DNA of 64,000 nucleotides from Peribacillus folii (GTDB lineage: Bacteria > Bacillota > Bacilli > Bacillales > DSM-1321): positions 124,001-188,000 of the forward strand of contig NZ_JASJOM010000006.1 of assembly GCF_030271255.1 (NCBI RefSeq). Reading direction: 5' to 3'. The first letter of the stretch is position 1; each line of letters begins with the position of its first letter. Below, piece by piece: positions 27,707 through 36,892 of the stretch. The notes below the pieces were generated by a model, which was not told the origin of the DNA, searched no databases, and was given only the letters and a program-made list of their open reading frames with translations. Both the position numbers and the translations under genes were made by a program.

Positions 27707-28282
27707 TCACAAAACGGATAATCCTTTGAACAAATATATCTTGAATAATTCTGCAATTTCTTCTTTCCCTAATGGATCATGGTTCCTCTCCCAATCAAAG
27801 ATAAGGGCAAGGTACATTTTCAGCATCAGGAACGCTGTTATCTCTGGATCACAAGGCTGAATATATTCCTTGTCGATTGCTATTTTTAGTTTTTCCTTAA
27901 TGTAGGCGACGATCGCCTCTTCCATTTCATTGACCATTTCCTGAACGGCCGGGGTACCAATCTCCCGCTCTTCCTGAAGAAGCTTCAGCGATAATTGATG
28001 TTCCTGCCTGAACTCGAGAATCCGATAAACGGCCCGGTGCAGGTTTTCAAAGAAAGAAAGATTTTCGTCCAAAGATTGTTCAGCCTCATATTTCATTTCC
28101 TCGATCAATCGCTGAACAATTTCTTTAAACAACTCTTCCTTGTTCTTATAAAAAGTATAAATGGTCCCTTTACCCACATTGGCAATTTTAGCGACTTGAT
28201 CCATCGTCGTCGCCTTGTAGCCAAAAAGTGAAAAAGACTTGGTCGCAGCTTCCAAAATTAATTTTTTACGATCAACAGACAT
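27707..28282 (-). CDS. yhgD: TetR/AcrR family regulator YhgD
   Basis: This 191-residue regulator has a TetR DNA-binding domain at residues 5-60, including ATTMDQVAKIANVGKGTIYTFYKNKEELF. A helical ligand or dimer domain follows. The place beside hemH/hemE matches yhgD in B. subtilis, where it neighbours yhgE; no yhgE lies in this window. The ligand is unknown. The ATG at 28282 is preceded by GAGGTGGAAG, so I reject a 13-codon N-terminal extension. Confidence 0.87.
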   Translation of the reverse strand: MSVDRKKLILEAATKSFSLFGYKATTMDQVAKIANVGKGTIYTFYKNKEELFKEIVQRLIEEMKYEAEQSLDENLSFFENLHRAVYRILEFRQEHQLSLKLLQEEREIGTPAVQEMVNEMEEAIVAYIKEKLKIAIDKEYIQPCDPEITAFLMLKMYLALIFDWERNHDPLGKEEIAELFKIYLFKGLSVL

Positions 28283-28366
28283 CTTCCACCTCAATTCTGA
28301 CCAAACGGACAAAATAGTCATTTATATATTACCAAAAATATTCAGTTTTTTCAAACATTATCTGCA

Positions 28367-28405
28367 GAAAAGGTGGCCGTCCCAGATCGGGCAGCCACCT
28401 TTTCC
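28367..28405 (-). terminator. Terminator of hemEH
   Basis: A stem of about 12 bp with one mismatch is followed by TTTT on the minus strand, just after the hemH stop. Confidence 0.78.
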
Positions 28406-28432
28406 AAACCCAGTATTCAATTCAAGCGATCA

Positions 28433-29368
28433 TCAATTTTCCTGCAGTCGGTTCAAGACGATGGTTGCCAACGCATCAATGAATTGCGGCTTTACATTAG
28501 GCATATCGGGACGGTAGTATACCGCACCAATATCGTCCGTCACTACCTTGCATTCATAATCATTATCATAAAGGACTTCAAGATGCTCGGCTACAAATCC
28601 AACCGGAATATATATGAATGCCTGATAGCCTTTTGCTTGATGAAGGTCCCTCGTTAAATCCTGGACATCTGGTCCTAGCCATGGTTCAGGTGTTTGGCCC
28701 GCGCTTTGCCAGCCAACGGCATAATTGGCAACTCCCGCACCCTTGGCAATCATTTCAGCCGTTTCCTTCAATTGATCTGGGTATGGGTCTCCCAGCTGCA
28801 ATATCTTTTCGGGAAGGCTATGTGCCGACACGATCAAAGCATAATTATCCCGTTCTTCCGAGGTCATCCTCCCGATCACGGCTTTCACTTGATCCACCCA
28901 ATATTGAATGAATTTCGGCTCATCATACCAGCTCTCGACGGAGGTTATCGTCATATCACCGAATTTAGCGGCCTCGTCCTGTGCACGTCCGTTATAGGAC
29001 TTGACACTGAAGGTTGAAAAATGCGGAGCCAATACAATACTGACAGCTTCCCTGATGCCGTCATCATGCATCTGTTTCACTGCATCTTCCACAAAAGGTT
29101 CAATATGTTTCAATCCTAAATATGCTTTGAATTCTATTTCTTCTTGAATTGTATTCAATTGCTTTTCAAGGGCTTCAGCTTGTCCAGCCGTTATTTTTGC
29201 AAGCGGGGACAATCCGCCTATCGCTTCGTAACGCCCTTTCAGATCTGCAATCAATTCGTCACTCGGCCTTCTTCCATGGCGAATGTGTGTATAATACCTT
29301 TCAATATCTTCTTCTGTATAAGGAGTGCCATAAGCCATGACCAGAAGGCCCATTTTTTTTCTTGACAT
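28433..29368 (-). CDS. hemH: Coproporphyrin/protoporphyrin ferrochelatase HemH (CpfC)
   Basis: This 311-residue soluble enzyme inserts Fe2+ into coproporphyrin III, the Gram-positive route to haem. The N-terminus [30 protein letters not shown] and the metal-site motif [16 protein letters not shown] near residue 180 are characteristic. The later [16 protein letters not shown] is also typical. It lies about 75 bases downstream of hemE. The usual partner hemY is not next to it here; a terminator follows instead. Confidence 0.95.
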   Translation of the reverse strand: MSRKKMGLLVMAYGTPYTEEDIERYYTHIRHGRRPSDELIADLKGRYEAIGGLSPLAKITAGQAEALEKQLNTIQEEIEFKAYLGLKHIEPFVEDAVKQMHDDGIREAVSIVLAPHFSTFSVKSYNGRAQDEAAKFGDMTITSVESWYDEPKFIQYWVDQVKAVIGRMTSEERDNYALIVSAHSLPEKILQLGDPYPDQLKETAEMIAKGAGVANYAVGWQSAGQTPEPWLGPDVQDLTRDLHQAKGYQAFIYIPVGFVAEHLEVLYDNDYECKVVTDDIGAVYYRPDMPNVKPQFIDALATIVLNRLQEN

Positions 29369-29443
29369 GAAATTACACCTCGTTTAAATATTCGTATTGT
29401 CCACCATCATTAAAGGTTTATACAAGCAATACCATTCGATTCG

Positions 29444-30487
29444 TCACTTCATTTTTGATGAATATTCGTGAATGAATGAAGTCAACCTTTTCAGTGTTTC
29501 CGGATTTACGGAAGGGAAAACCCCATGTCCAAGATTGAAGATATAGCCATCCTGTTCCATGCCCTGATCAAGAATCTGTTTCGCCCGTTCTTCTATGACA
29601 TCCCATGATGATAATAGCAAGGCAGGATCAAGATTGCCTTGAACCGTTTTTTGGATGCCCAGCTGTCTAGCTTCTGTAATCGGAAGTCTCCAATCCAAGC
29701 CTACAACATCGATCGGCAAATCATTCCATTCAAGCGCCAGATGACTTGCACCGACACCGAACATGATTAATGGCACATTCTCTTCACGCAGAGTGGAAAA
29801 AATGCGCTGCATGATTGGCTTGATGAATACCCGATAATCTTCAACGTTCAATGCCCCTACCCATGAATCAAAGATTTGGATGGCCTTGACGCCTGCTTTG
29901 ATTTGGGACTTAACATAAACAATGATCATATCCGCTAATTTATCCATCAAGGCAAACCATGCCTCAGGCTCTGAGTACATGAAGGCTTTTGTTCGATTGT
30001 AATTTTTCGACGGGCCACCTTCAATCATATAGGAAGCGATCGTGAATGGTGCGCCAGAAAACCCGATCAAAGGCACGGACAATTGCTCCGTGGTTAATAA
30101 TTTGATCGTTTCAAGTACGTATGGAATGTCCTCTTCCGGGTTCAAATCCCCTAATTTCTCAACATCTTTGACTGATTGGATCGGGTTGGAGATGACTGGA
30201 CCGATCCCCGACTTGATCTCTACATCCACACCAATGGCTGGTAGCGGTGTCATAATATCTTTATATAAAATGGCTGCATCCACATCATATTGCTCTACGG
30301 GCAATCTCGTCACATAAGCACATAATTCGGGCTGATGGGTAATTTCAAAAAGGGAGTACTTCTCTTTCAATTTTCGATATTCAGGCTGTGAACGGCCAGC
30401 CTGACGCATATACCAAACAGGCACATGATCCGCTTTTTCTCCTCTCGCAGCTTTTAGGAATGTGTCATTCGTAATTTCCTTAGACAT
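29444..30487 (-). CDS. hemE: Uroporphyrinogen decarboxylase HemE
   Basis: This 347-residue enzyme removes four carboxyl groups from uroporphyrinogen III to give coproporphyrinogen III. The N-terminal signature is [16 protein letters not shown] near residues 23-38, and the second signature is [18 protein letters not shown] near 140. The ATG at 30487 follows GAAAGGTGG. An upstream frame start seven codons earlier is not needed. It heads the hemEH operon. Confidence 0.95.
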   Translation of the reverse strand: MSKEITNDTFLKAARGEKADHVPVWYMRQAGRSQPEYRKLKEKYSLFEITHQPELCAYVTRLPVEQYDVDAAILYKDIMTPLPAIGVDVEIKSGIGPVISNPIQSVKDVEKLGDLNPEEDIPYVLETIKLLTTEQLSVPLIGFSGAPFTIASYMIEGGPSKNYNRTKAFMYSEPEAWFALMDKLADMIIVYVKSQIKAGVKAIQIFDSWVGALNVEDYRVFIKPIMQRIFSTLREENVPLIMFGVGASHLALEWNDLPIDVVGLDWRLPITEARQLGIQKTVQGNLDPALLLSSWDVIEERAKQILDQGMEQDGYIFNLGHGVFPSVNPETLKRLTSFIHEYSSKMK

Positions 30488-30784
30488 TAATATCCACCTT
30501 TCAAGCAATCACGTTTCTAATTTCATTCAATACATAGAATATCAGAAGGATGTTTAATTTCAAATTGAATCACCTTCAACTATAGCTTTTTCTAGAATGG
30601 AAGTATAGCCAACCTATATATTTGTCAAAAATTCGACGTTTTTATCTCATTTCAGCACAACTTTTCCACCTTTCCTCTATAAAAACGGCTTAAAAATATT
30701 AGGCAGAATGAAAATGGTAAAAGCGCTATTCATTGGGTAAAATGGGTATACAGGTACTATCTAAGAAGTTGGAGGGGAATTTTT

Positions 30785-31300
30785 ATGAATGTATACATCA
30801 CGTCCGGTACTTACGAATTTTTGAAGAACAAGAAAAATGAGCATCCGAATGAAAAAATATTATTGATGCAAAATCTTGATTCTGCCGTCCTTTTACATGA
30901 AACAACAGGTAAAACGCTTTTTAGCGCCCCGCGAAAATATGAAGTCGTCGATGGGAAGGGAAGCCTGCAGGATCATGGTTATGTCGTCATGAATAATATC
31001 CCTGTCAGTGAGGAAGGACAGCCCGTATTTGAGCATCAGTTTAAAAACCGGGCAGGTCTCATTGAAAATGAATCAGGTTTTGTCGCCCTGCGTATCCTGC
31101 GGCCACTCAATTCAGAAACGTATGTCATATTGACGATATGGGAGAAACAGGCTGACTTTACGAATTGGAAGAAGTCCGCTTCCTTCCAGAAAGCGCATGA
31201 TCACGGCGCTAAAGCGGCCGCTACGAACTCCAGCCAGAAGCTGTTTACGGGTGATGCCTACGTCACACAATATACATTGGTACAAGATTCAGAAAAATAG
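30785..31300 (+). CDS. hmoB: Haem-degrading monooxygenase HmoB (YhgC)
   Basis: This 171-residue protein is the HmoB type: an N-terminal extension (1-60) precedes an antibiotic-biosynthesis-monooxygenase (ABM) ferredoxin-like fold. Family patterns include GYVVMNNIPVSEEGQPVFEHQFKNRAG. RPLNSETYVILTIWEKQADFTNWKKSASFQKAH contains the candidate haem ligand His in its last position. HmoB enzymes release iron from haem. It is divergent from hemE, as is typical (yhgC). TTGGAGGGG precedes the ATG. Confidence 0.9.
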   Translation: MNVYITSGTYEFLKNKKNEHPNEKILLMQNLDSAVLLHETTGKTLFSAPRKYEVVDGKGSLQDHGYVVMNNIPVSEEGQPVFEHQFKNRAGLIENESGFVALRILRPLNSETYVILTIWEKQADFTNWKKSASFQKAHDHGAKAAATNSSQKLFTGDAYVTQYTLVQDSEK

Positions 31301-31352
31301 TTCTTTCGATACAAAATAAGCCCGTCCCATTAAGAACGAGTTTAAACTGTCG

Positions 31353-31385
31353 ACATACTCCTTGAATGGAGTATGTTTATTCATT
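31353..31385 (+). terminator. Terminator of hmoB
   Basis: A 9-bp stem (31353-31361 and 31368-31376) with a 6-base loop is followed by a moderately T-rich stretch. Confidence 0.6.
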
Positions 31386-31543
31386 TTGTTCTGTCTCAAT
31401 CCGCTTCAATCAGCTTCGTTTTTAATTGTTAGGATGGATTCGTGATGACCATTTCTGGTATCGACTCATGCCGACAAATAATTTCTATATTACCGGGTAA
31501 ATACACCGATTCGTTACAAATTTTTTATCTTTTACCACCATTC

Positions 31544-32158
31544 TCAAATGAACCTTCCCAGCAACTTATTTAACTTAAACAAGACAAGAGTGAAGGCGAC
31601 TCCCAATCCATAACCAGCGATGACGTCTGTTGGAAAATGGACATTCATGGCAATCCGACTGAGCCCGATCAAAAGGATGAGGACAAAGAACCCGATTCCC
31701 ACCACCCATTTCAATGCGTTTCGCTTTATTTCTTTAATGATGAGATATGCCAAGATACTGAAGAATATTAGGCCAACCATGGCATGCCCGCTTGGAAAGC
31801 TGAAGCCGGGTGCCTCCACAAACTGGTTGTCAGGTCGTTCTCTCTGGATTTGATTTTTGATCTTCTTATTTAACAAATCTGCCCCACCCATTCCTATGGA
31901 GAATAAGGCCATCAATAGGTAATCCTTCTTTACGATCCATAAATATAGAACAATCAGTATGCTTCCAACTCCGATGACCATGGACTTACCAAGATAAGTG
32001 ATGCATTTGAAAAACGAGAACGATAAGGCATGTTCATCCACGGCAAAGTCCAGATATGCATCCAGCACAAAGGTCCGCGCACTCGAGACTTCATACGCTA
32101 GCAAAAAGAATAGCAATAAGCACAGCACACTTGCTGCTATCCATGAATGTTTTACCAT
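31544..32158 (-). CDS. PAP2-family membrane phosphatase
   Basis: This 204-residue protein has about six membrane segments. All three PAP2 motifs are present: KNQIQRERPDNQ, FPSGHAMVG and SRIAMNVHFPTDV. Such enzymes dephosphorylate lipid phosphates such as undecaprenyl pyrophosphate or phosphatidylglycerol phosphate on the outer membrane face. The exact substrate cannot be read. It is monocistronic and divergent to the M20 gene. Confidence 0.88.
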   Translation of the reverse strand: MVKHSWIAASVLCLLLFFLLAYEVSSARTFVLDAYLDFAVDEHALSFSFFKCITYLGKSMVIGVGSILIVLYLWIVKKDYLLMALFSIGMGGADLLNKKIKNQIQRERPDNQFVEAPGFSFPSGHAMVGLIFFSILAYLIIKEIKRNALKWVVGIGFFVLILLIGLSRIAMNVHFPTDVIAGYGLGVAFTLVLFKLNKLLGRFI

Positions 32159-32247
32159 GACTGCACTCTCCTCGACGACTAATTGACTCTGATTATTCAG
32201 AATATGATATACTATTTACCATAAAACCAAGCATTGGGAGGTGCAAC

Positions 32248-33459
32248 ATGATACATCAATTACACGCTCTTCTGGAAGGCTCTTACGATGAAATGGTTTC
32301 CATCAGGAGGTATCTTCATCAACATCCCGAGCTTTCATTTCATGAAACGCAAACAGCTGCCTACATCGCTGATTTTTATGAAAAACTGGGAATTGAACAT
32401 CAAACCAATATAGGCGGCAACGGTATCATTGCTACGATTACAGGCAGCAAACCTGGTAAAACCGTGGCCTTGCGTGCTGATTTCGATGCCTTGCCCATTC
32501 AAGATGAAAAGGAAGTTCCCTATAAGTCTACCGTACCTGGCGTCATGCATGCTTGCGGACACGATGGTCATACAGCCGCTTTACTGGTTCTTGCGAAAAA
32601 CCTGAATGAGCTGAAGGATGAGCTCGAAGGTCGTTATCTATTCATCCACCAGCATGCCGAGGAATATGCTCCAGGGGGGGCCAAGCCAATGATCGAGGCT
32701 GGCTGCCTCAATGGGGTCGATGTAATTTTCGGCACCCATCTATGGGCTACCGTCCCGACCGGAACTGTTCAATATACCTACGGTCCGCTAATGGCTGCTG
32801 CTGACCGTTTTGAAATCATCATTCAGGGGCAGGGCGGACATGGAGCACAGCCGCATAAAACCCGTGATGCAATCGTCGTCGGCTCTCAGCTAGTCACGAA
32901 CCTGCAGCAAATCGTTAGCCGCCGTGTCAATCCGATAGATTCTGCAGTCATCACCATCGGCTCCTTCGTAGCTGATAATGCCTTTAATGTCATTGCTGAT
33001 AAAGCCAGAATAATTGGGACAGTCCGAACCTTTAAGGAGGATATCCGTTCATTTATTAGCGAAGAAATCGAGCGGGTTGTGAAAGGTACCTGCTTGGCGG
33101 CGGACTGTACTTATGATTATCAATACTTCCAAGGCTATCCGGCTGTCATCCCGCATGACGAGGAAACGAAATTCCTTATCGAGAGCACAAAATCGATCAA
33201 GGAAGTAATGGTTACGGAGGAAATTGATCCGGATATGACAGGAGAGGATTTTTCTTATTATTTACAAAAGGTGAAAGGAACATTCTTTTTTACGGGTGCC
33301 AGGCCAAATAATGAACATGTGTATCCACACCATCATCCTTTATTTGACATCGATGAAAAAGCCATGCTCATTGCAGCAAAAATTTTAGGCACGGCAGCGA
33401 TAACTTTTCATTCTAAGGAGCAATCCGCACTCAGTGCGAACGAATCTTTATTACGGTAA
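32248..33459 (+). CDS. yhaA: M20 family amidohydrolase (YhaA-like)
   Basis: This 403-residue enzyme is an M20D/AmhX-type amidohydrolase. Metal motifs are MHACGHDGHTA near residue 100 and IHQHAEEYAPGGA near 133. The dimerisation insert includes GQGGHGAQPH near 195. TGEDFSYYLQKVKGTFFFTG lies near 330. Such enzymes remove acyl groups from N-acyl amino acids or hydrolyse small amides. The position near ecsC agrees with B. subtilis yhaA. TGGGAGGTG precedes the ATG. Confidence 0.88.
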   Translation: MIHQLHALLEGSYDEMVSIRRYLHQHPELSFHETQTAAYIADFYEKLGIEHQTNIGGNGIIATITGSKPGKTVALRADFDALPIQDEKEVPYKSTVPGVMHACGHDGHTAALLVLAKNLNELKDELEGRYLFIHQHAEEYAPGGAKPMIEAGCLNGVDVIFGTHLWATVPTGTVQYTYGPLMAAADRFEIIIQGQGGHGAQPHKTRDAIVVGSQLVTNLQQIVSRRVNPIDSAVITIGSFVADNAFNVIADKARIIGTVRTFKEDIRSFISEEIERVVKGTCLAADCTYDYQYFQGYPAVIPHDEETKFLIESTKSIKEVMVTEEIDPDMTGEDFSYYLQKVKGTFFFTGARPNNEHVYPHHHPLFDIDEKAMLIAAKILGTAAITFHSKEQSALSANESLLR

Positions 33460-33462
33460 AGG

Positions 33463-33494
33463 AAAAAGGGACGGGATGCTCCCGTCCCTTCATT
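33463..33494. terminator. Bidirectional terminator between yhaA and ecsC
   Basis: A 10-bp stem built from GGGACGGG and CCCGTCCC with flanking A/T runs sits between two convergent genes. Confidence 0.85.
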
Positions 33495-34194
33495 CTTTAA
33501 GCAGTCTGATCCGATAACAATTGACGGCCGTCTCCCCAAGCTGTTCCAGTAAATGATGGTTAGCATATGCACCGACAGCGGCACCCAACCCCGGGACGAG
33601 CTGGAACAGCTTGATGATATCGATATGATCGCGATATTCCTGCTGAAGCTCCTGCCAATCAATTTCCGGAATATCCCCGAAATCCCATCGTTCCAGCACC
33701 ATCAATGTCTCCAGCCGTTTTTCTTCGCTCGAGAAGGCCATCTGGAAAATATGGAGGATGAACAAGCGTTCCTCATATTTATTCGGATCAAAACCATACA
33801 AACGGGATATTTCAAATAGCAATTTCATCTTGATGCTAAGCAGTAAAGGAAAATCAGCCAGACCAATCAAAAGCCCTGCCGCACCTGTACCTGCCCCCTC
33901 TAAGATAGCCGTTTTACGATATGCCGCTATCGTTTCCGTAACCCATTCTTCTTTTTGCTGTAAAGAAAGCAGCATTACATTCTTCTCTTTGGACATATAC
34001 TTGGACCCTGACAATACTGCTTCAATCATGGCCTTAATGCTATCTGCAATCATTTTATGCACTCGGTCAGGGATGTAACCATTCACTTTCGTTTGCGCCT
34101 TTTTTGAAATACGCTCAAACTTGCCTGATTTCTTGGCCATCTTCTTTTTCCATGTCACCAGCTCCGCTATGGCCGTTTGCTCATATTCATTCAT
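33490..34194 (-). CDS. ecsC: EcsC family protein
   Basis: This 234-residue protein belongs to the EcsC family, with no known activity. Patterns include EGAGTGAAGLLIGLADFPLLLSIKMKLLFEIS near residues 110-141. A hydrophobic C-terminal segment follows (QLVPGLGAAVGAYANHHLLEQLG). It has one or two membrane-associated helices. It follows ecsAB, separated by a terminator and about 100 bases, so it may have its own promoter. GGGGGTGGG precedes the ATG. Confidence 0.88.
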   Translation of the reverse strand: MNEYEQTAIAELVTWKKKMAKKSGKFERISKKAQTKVNGYIPDRVHKMIADSIKAMIEAVLSGSKYMSKEKNVMLLSLQQKEEWVTETIAAYRKTAILEGAGTGAAGLLIGLADFPLLLSIKMKLLFEISRLYGFDPNKYEERLFILHIFQMAFSSEEKRLETLMVLERWDFGDIPEIDWQELQQEYRDHIDIIKLFQLVPGLGAAVGAYANHHLLEQLGETAVNCYRIRLLKE

Positions 34195-34258
34195 GTACCC
34201 ACCCCCGTTATGTATGTATATACTTCTCTCAAGGTTTTTAGTTTTCCTTTTTTAAACG

Positions 34259-34285
34259 AAAAAGCTGATTTATGAAAAATCAGCT
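34259..34285 (-). terminator. Terminator of ecsAB
   Basis: A 9-bp perfect stem (34277-34285 with 34263-34271) followed by TTTTT on the minus strand lies just after ecsB. Confidence 0.82.
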
Positions 34286-34291
34286 ACCCGT

Positions 34292-35500
34292 TCAAAAGTT
34301 TTTAATTTTCTTTGTTGCGTAACCTCTAAAGCCGACCAAGAAAACAAGACCCAGCGCCAAAGCAGCCAAAGCTGACACCCATTCCCCTTTCACCAGCAGG
34401 ACGACACAAAAGACGAAGTCCTCAAAGAATAAGAAATAAGAAATAAGCTTGATCACTGCAGATTCTCTCAATTTTGCCGGTAATGGATACAGTGAAACCC
34501 ACACTTTCCATTCGTGAATCTTCCAGACCGGCAGCAGCTGCAGGGCTGTCATGAATAGGAATAAAAAAGTCACGATCAAATGGGCCCACAAATTCGTGAA
34601 TGCACTTAAAATGACCGATCCAATGATGGTTAAACGGAAACAAAGACCGACATAATCATTGGATCGCAGCAAGGTACGGGCATATAAGAAGGTATAAGTG
34701 GATTTTTCACCATATGGAATGAACGATAAAAACCAATCCATCCATTTCCTTCTTGCCACCTTCCCTTTTAGATGGGGGACATCCGTGAACATATTGGCAA
34801 TCCTATAGAATGAATTCATCCGCTTATTTTCCAATTCAACTAGCCGGTCCCACTTGAGGACGTAATCCTTTGCTGCGCTTCGGTAATACAAGTAAAGCCC
34901 TATCAATAGACACATTGTAATGATGGAATAAAGAATATTTGCCGCTGAACAGACGAAATAAAGCATCACACCATTAAGTATGAAGCGGATAAGTGAATCC
35001 CAATGGCTGACTGAAGGATCCTGGTATTTCAATACAATCCAACGGATCGATAAATTCACATACTTCAATATCAACAATACGGCGAGAATGATACCAAAAT
35101 CACTTCCGCCAGCATCCGTGACTTTCGCATACATCGGCATGAATGCAATGAGGACTATAAGCAGGATAAATCCCTGCATGACCCAGCTCAGCATCAGTGA
35201 ATTGCTAAAATAATTTTTCAGCTTCGTTTCAAGCGGAAGCAAAAATACGGTATCGGGTTCCTTCAAAAAGGTATTTATCGGACTCCTTGTGATAAGCAGC
35301 GATAAAACAACCGCCATGATCCATTCAGCGGGGAAATCACCATCGAGCGTCTTCACCCAATCACTGTAATAATAAGCCAGACCTCCTAAAACTAATACCA
35401 TCACAAAAACAAGATGCCCATTAAAAATATAACGAAGGTATTTCTGCGTTTCATTTATATAGCCCAAATATCTTTCCTTCCAGAGATTTTGACTATTCAT
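34292..35500 (-). CDS. ecsB: ABC transporter permease EcsB
   Basis: This 402-residue protein has about nine to ten transmembrane segments. It is the EcsB permease paired with EcsA. The Ecs transporter is linked to pheromone/peptide processing by RasP, protein secretion and competence in B. subtilis. The start codon overlaps the ecsA stop by 8 bases, a sign of coupling. A paired-helix N-terminus (YLGYINETQKYLRYIFNGHLVFV) matches the family. The substrate is not known. Confidence 0.93.
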   Translation of the reverse strand: MNSQNLWKERYLGYINETQKYLRYIFNGHLVFVMVLVLGGLAYYYSDWVKTLDGDFPAEWIMAVVLSLLITRSPINTFLKEPDTVFLLPLETKLKNYFSNSLMLSWVMQGFILLIVLIAFMPMYAKVTDAGGSDFGIILAVLLILKYVNLSIRWIVLKYQDPSVSHWDSLIRFILNGVMLYFVCSAANILYSIITMCLLIGLYLYYRSAAKDYVLKWDRLVELENKRMNSFYRIANMFTDVPHLKGKVARRKWMDWFLSFIPYGEKSTYTFLYARTLLRSNDYVGLCFRLTIIGSVILSAFTNLWAHLIVTFLFLFMTALQLLPVWKIHEWKVWVSLYPLPAKLRESAVIKLISYFLFFEDFVFCVVLLVKGEWVSALAALALGLVFLVGFRGYATKKIKNF

Positions 35501-36236
35501 GTCCGATTTCTTCTTTCGTTAATTGAATATACAAATCGTCAAGCGTCGCTCCCGGCATGTCAAATTGCTCGCGAAGCTGCTCAAGATCGCCCTTTGCACG
35601 AATTTCCCCATTATGGAGAATGATGAAGGAATCACAATACCTCTCCGCCGTTGCCAGGATGTGGGTGGACATTAAAATCCCCGCCCCGCTTTCCTTCATT
35701 TTTCTCATCAAGTCAAGCAATGATTGAATGCCCAATGGATCAAGACCAACGAATGGTTCATCCACGATATACAAAGAGGGCTGCACCAAAAAAGCGCACA
35801 TGATCATGACCTTTTGTTTCATCCCCTTGGAGAAATGGGCCGGAAACCATTTAAGTCTTTTCTCCATATGGAACTCCTTAAGCAATGCATCCATCCTTTC
35901 TTTGTATGTCGCTTCCGCCAATCCGTGCGCCATGGCCGTCAGCTTCAAATGCTCCTCAAGCGTCAGCTCATCATATAAGATGGGTGTTTCAGGAACATAT
36001 GTAAATTGTTTTCGATATGTATCAGGGTCCTGCGCAAGCGTCTTGCCATGTATCGATACACTTCCGCCCTTTGGCTCCATCAGCCCGATGATATGTTTGA
36101 TTGTCGTGCTTTTCCCTGCACCATTGAGCCCGATCAGCCCCACCAGTTCATTTGGCTGAATGTCAAAGCTTATCCCTTTTAAAACAGGCGTTTTCGTGTA
36201 CCCACCTACCAATTGCTTAATTTCCAATAAGGACAT
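35493..36236 (-). CDS. ecsA: ABC transporter ATPase EcsA
   Basis: This 247-residue ATPase has Walker A GLNGAGKSTT near residues 36-45. The signature-like FSKGMKQKV is near 133, and Walker B LYIVDEPFVGLDP near 155. It drives the EcsB permease. The ATG at 36236 follows GAAAGG and gives the exact length of B. subtilis EcsA; the longer frame upstream is rejected. In B. subtilis loss of EcsA reduces competence, secretion and sporulation. Confidence 0.94.
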   Translation of the reverse strand: MSLLEIKQLVGGYTKTPVLKGISFDIQPNELVGLIGLNGAGKSTTIKHIIGLMEPKGGSVSIHGKTLAQDPDTYRKQFTYVPETPILYDELTLEEHLKLTAMAHGLAEATYKERMDALLKEFHMEKRLKWFPAHFSKGMKQKVMIMCAFLVQPSLYIVDEPFVGLDPLGIQSLLDLMRKMKESGAGILMSTHILATAERYCDSFIILHNGEIRAKGDLEQLREQFDMPGATLDDLYIQLTKEEIGHE

Positions 36237-36400
36237 ATAAACGATCCTTTCTATTATAGAGGTTCTAATTTCCATTTTATCAAATTCTCCTGCATTTATA
36301 TAGTCGAGTGTCCTCGAGATAAATTTCCATAAATAACTAATTATATTTTCCCGGCTAAGTGGCTATCATAAATAAGGAAGAAGGGGTTAGTCATTACGTG

Positions 36401-36520
36401 TGATTCACATCATCTTGTAAATGAGGTGTCAGTTAAAGACGTATTACACTGAAATGCCCAAATGTTTTATTACAAATGATTCACATCATATTGTAAATGA
36501 GGTGTCAGTTAAAGACGTAT
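36401..36520 (+). repeat. Duplicated 44-bp element (76-bp period)
   Basis: Positions 36401-36444 and 36477-36520 are identical except one base (C or A at the 14th position). A flanking ATTAC extends the match to 36393 and 36469. A third partial match (17 bases, one mismatch to the second copy) lies at 36708-36724. Each copy can form a short hairpin between ACATC and GGTGT. Copies lie in different reading frames (76 is not a multiple of three), though each could encode DSHHxVNEVSVKDV. Confidence 0.85.
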
Positions 36521-36606
36521 AACTGAATTAAACCATAAGCTTCGTAACAAAAATCGTTTCGAGCAAGGAGATGGTTCTCTTGCACGTAAAAGCAGAAAAA
36601 TCATTC

Positions 36607-36619
36607 AATGATTATCATT
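36607..36619. promoter_or_regulatory. Fur-box-like palindrome
   Basis: AATGATTATCATT (reverse complement AATGATAATCATT) equals the central 13 bases of the 19-bp Fur consensus. It overlaps the spacer of a weak candidate promoter, TTCAAT (36604) and TATAAG (36627). Direction and function are unproven. Confidence 0.42.
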
Positions 36620-36632
36620 TATGCTTTATAAG

Positions 36633-36822
36633 TTGATGAGACTTTAAAGATATAGGAGATGGTTGCTTTGAATGGAAAATCTCTAACCAGATAACCATAT
36701 TTTACTTTATTGTAGATGAGGTGTTTGTCGCAGAGAATTTATGCTAATGCGAATTTTGAAGCAAAACCCCCTTTTTCTAGGCAGGGTGCAACTCAATGTT
36801 GCATCCTGTTTTTTGATTTTTC
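36633..36822 (+). ncRNA. Candidate small RNA ending in a strong terminator
   Basis: A transcript from a weak promoter at 36604-36632 would end at the hairpin near 36822, about 180-190 bases long. Just before the hairpin it has an unpaired AACCCCCTTTTT stretch, the kind of C-rich segment used to pair with Shine-Dalgarno sites. Its promoter would carry a Fur-like core. By these features it resembles iron-responsive sRNAs in general; no sequence identity is claimed. Confidence 0.35.
36782..36822 (+). terminator. Orphan plus-strand terminator upstream of hit
   Basis: An 11-bp stem (36782-36792 and 36798-36808, loop TCAAT) with one G-T pair is followed by TTTTTTGATTTTTC. It lies upstream of hit and downstream of no annotated gene. 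Confidence 0.88.
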
Positions 36823-36892
36823 TTTTCGCAACGATTCATGCTATGGTACGATTAATCAAATACACTAATTAACTCTTAAAGGAGCGGTTTCA

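Larger units (their letters stand above)
36237..36892. other. Unusual ecsA-hit intergenic region with repeats and orphan terminator
   Basis: This 656-base region separates the divergent ecsA and hit genes. It holds two near-identical 44-bp elements, a third short match and two purine-rich segments (AAGGAGA at 36565, TAGGAGA at 36653). A Fur-like palindrome, a C-run at 36769-36773 and a strong plus-strand terminator at 36781 are also present. The terminator shows that something upstream on the plus strand is transcribed, yet no normal-sized gene is there. Confidence 0.7.
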
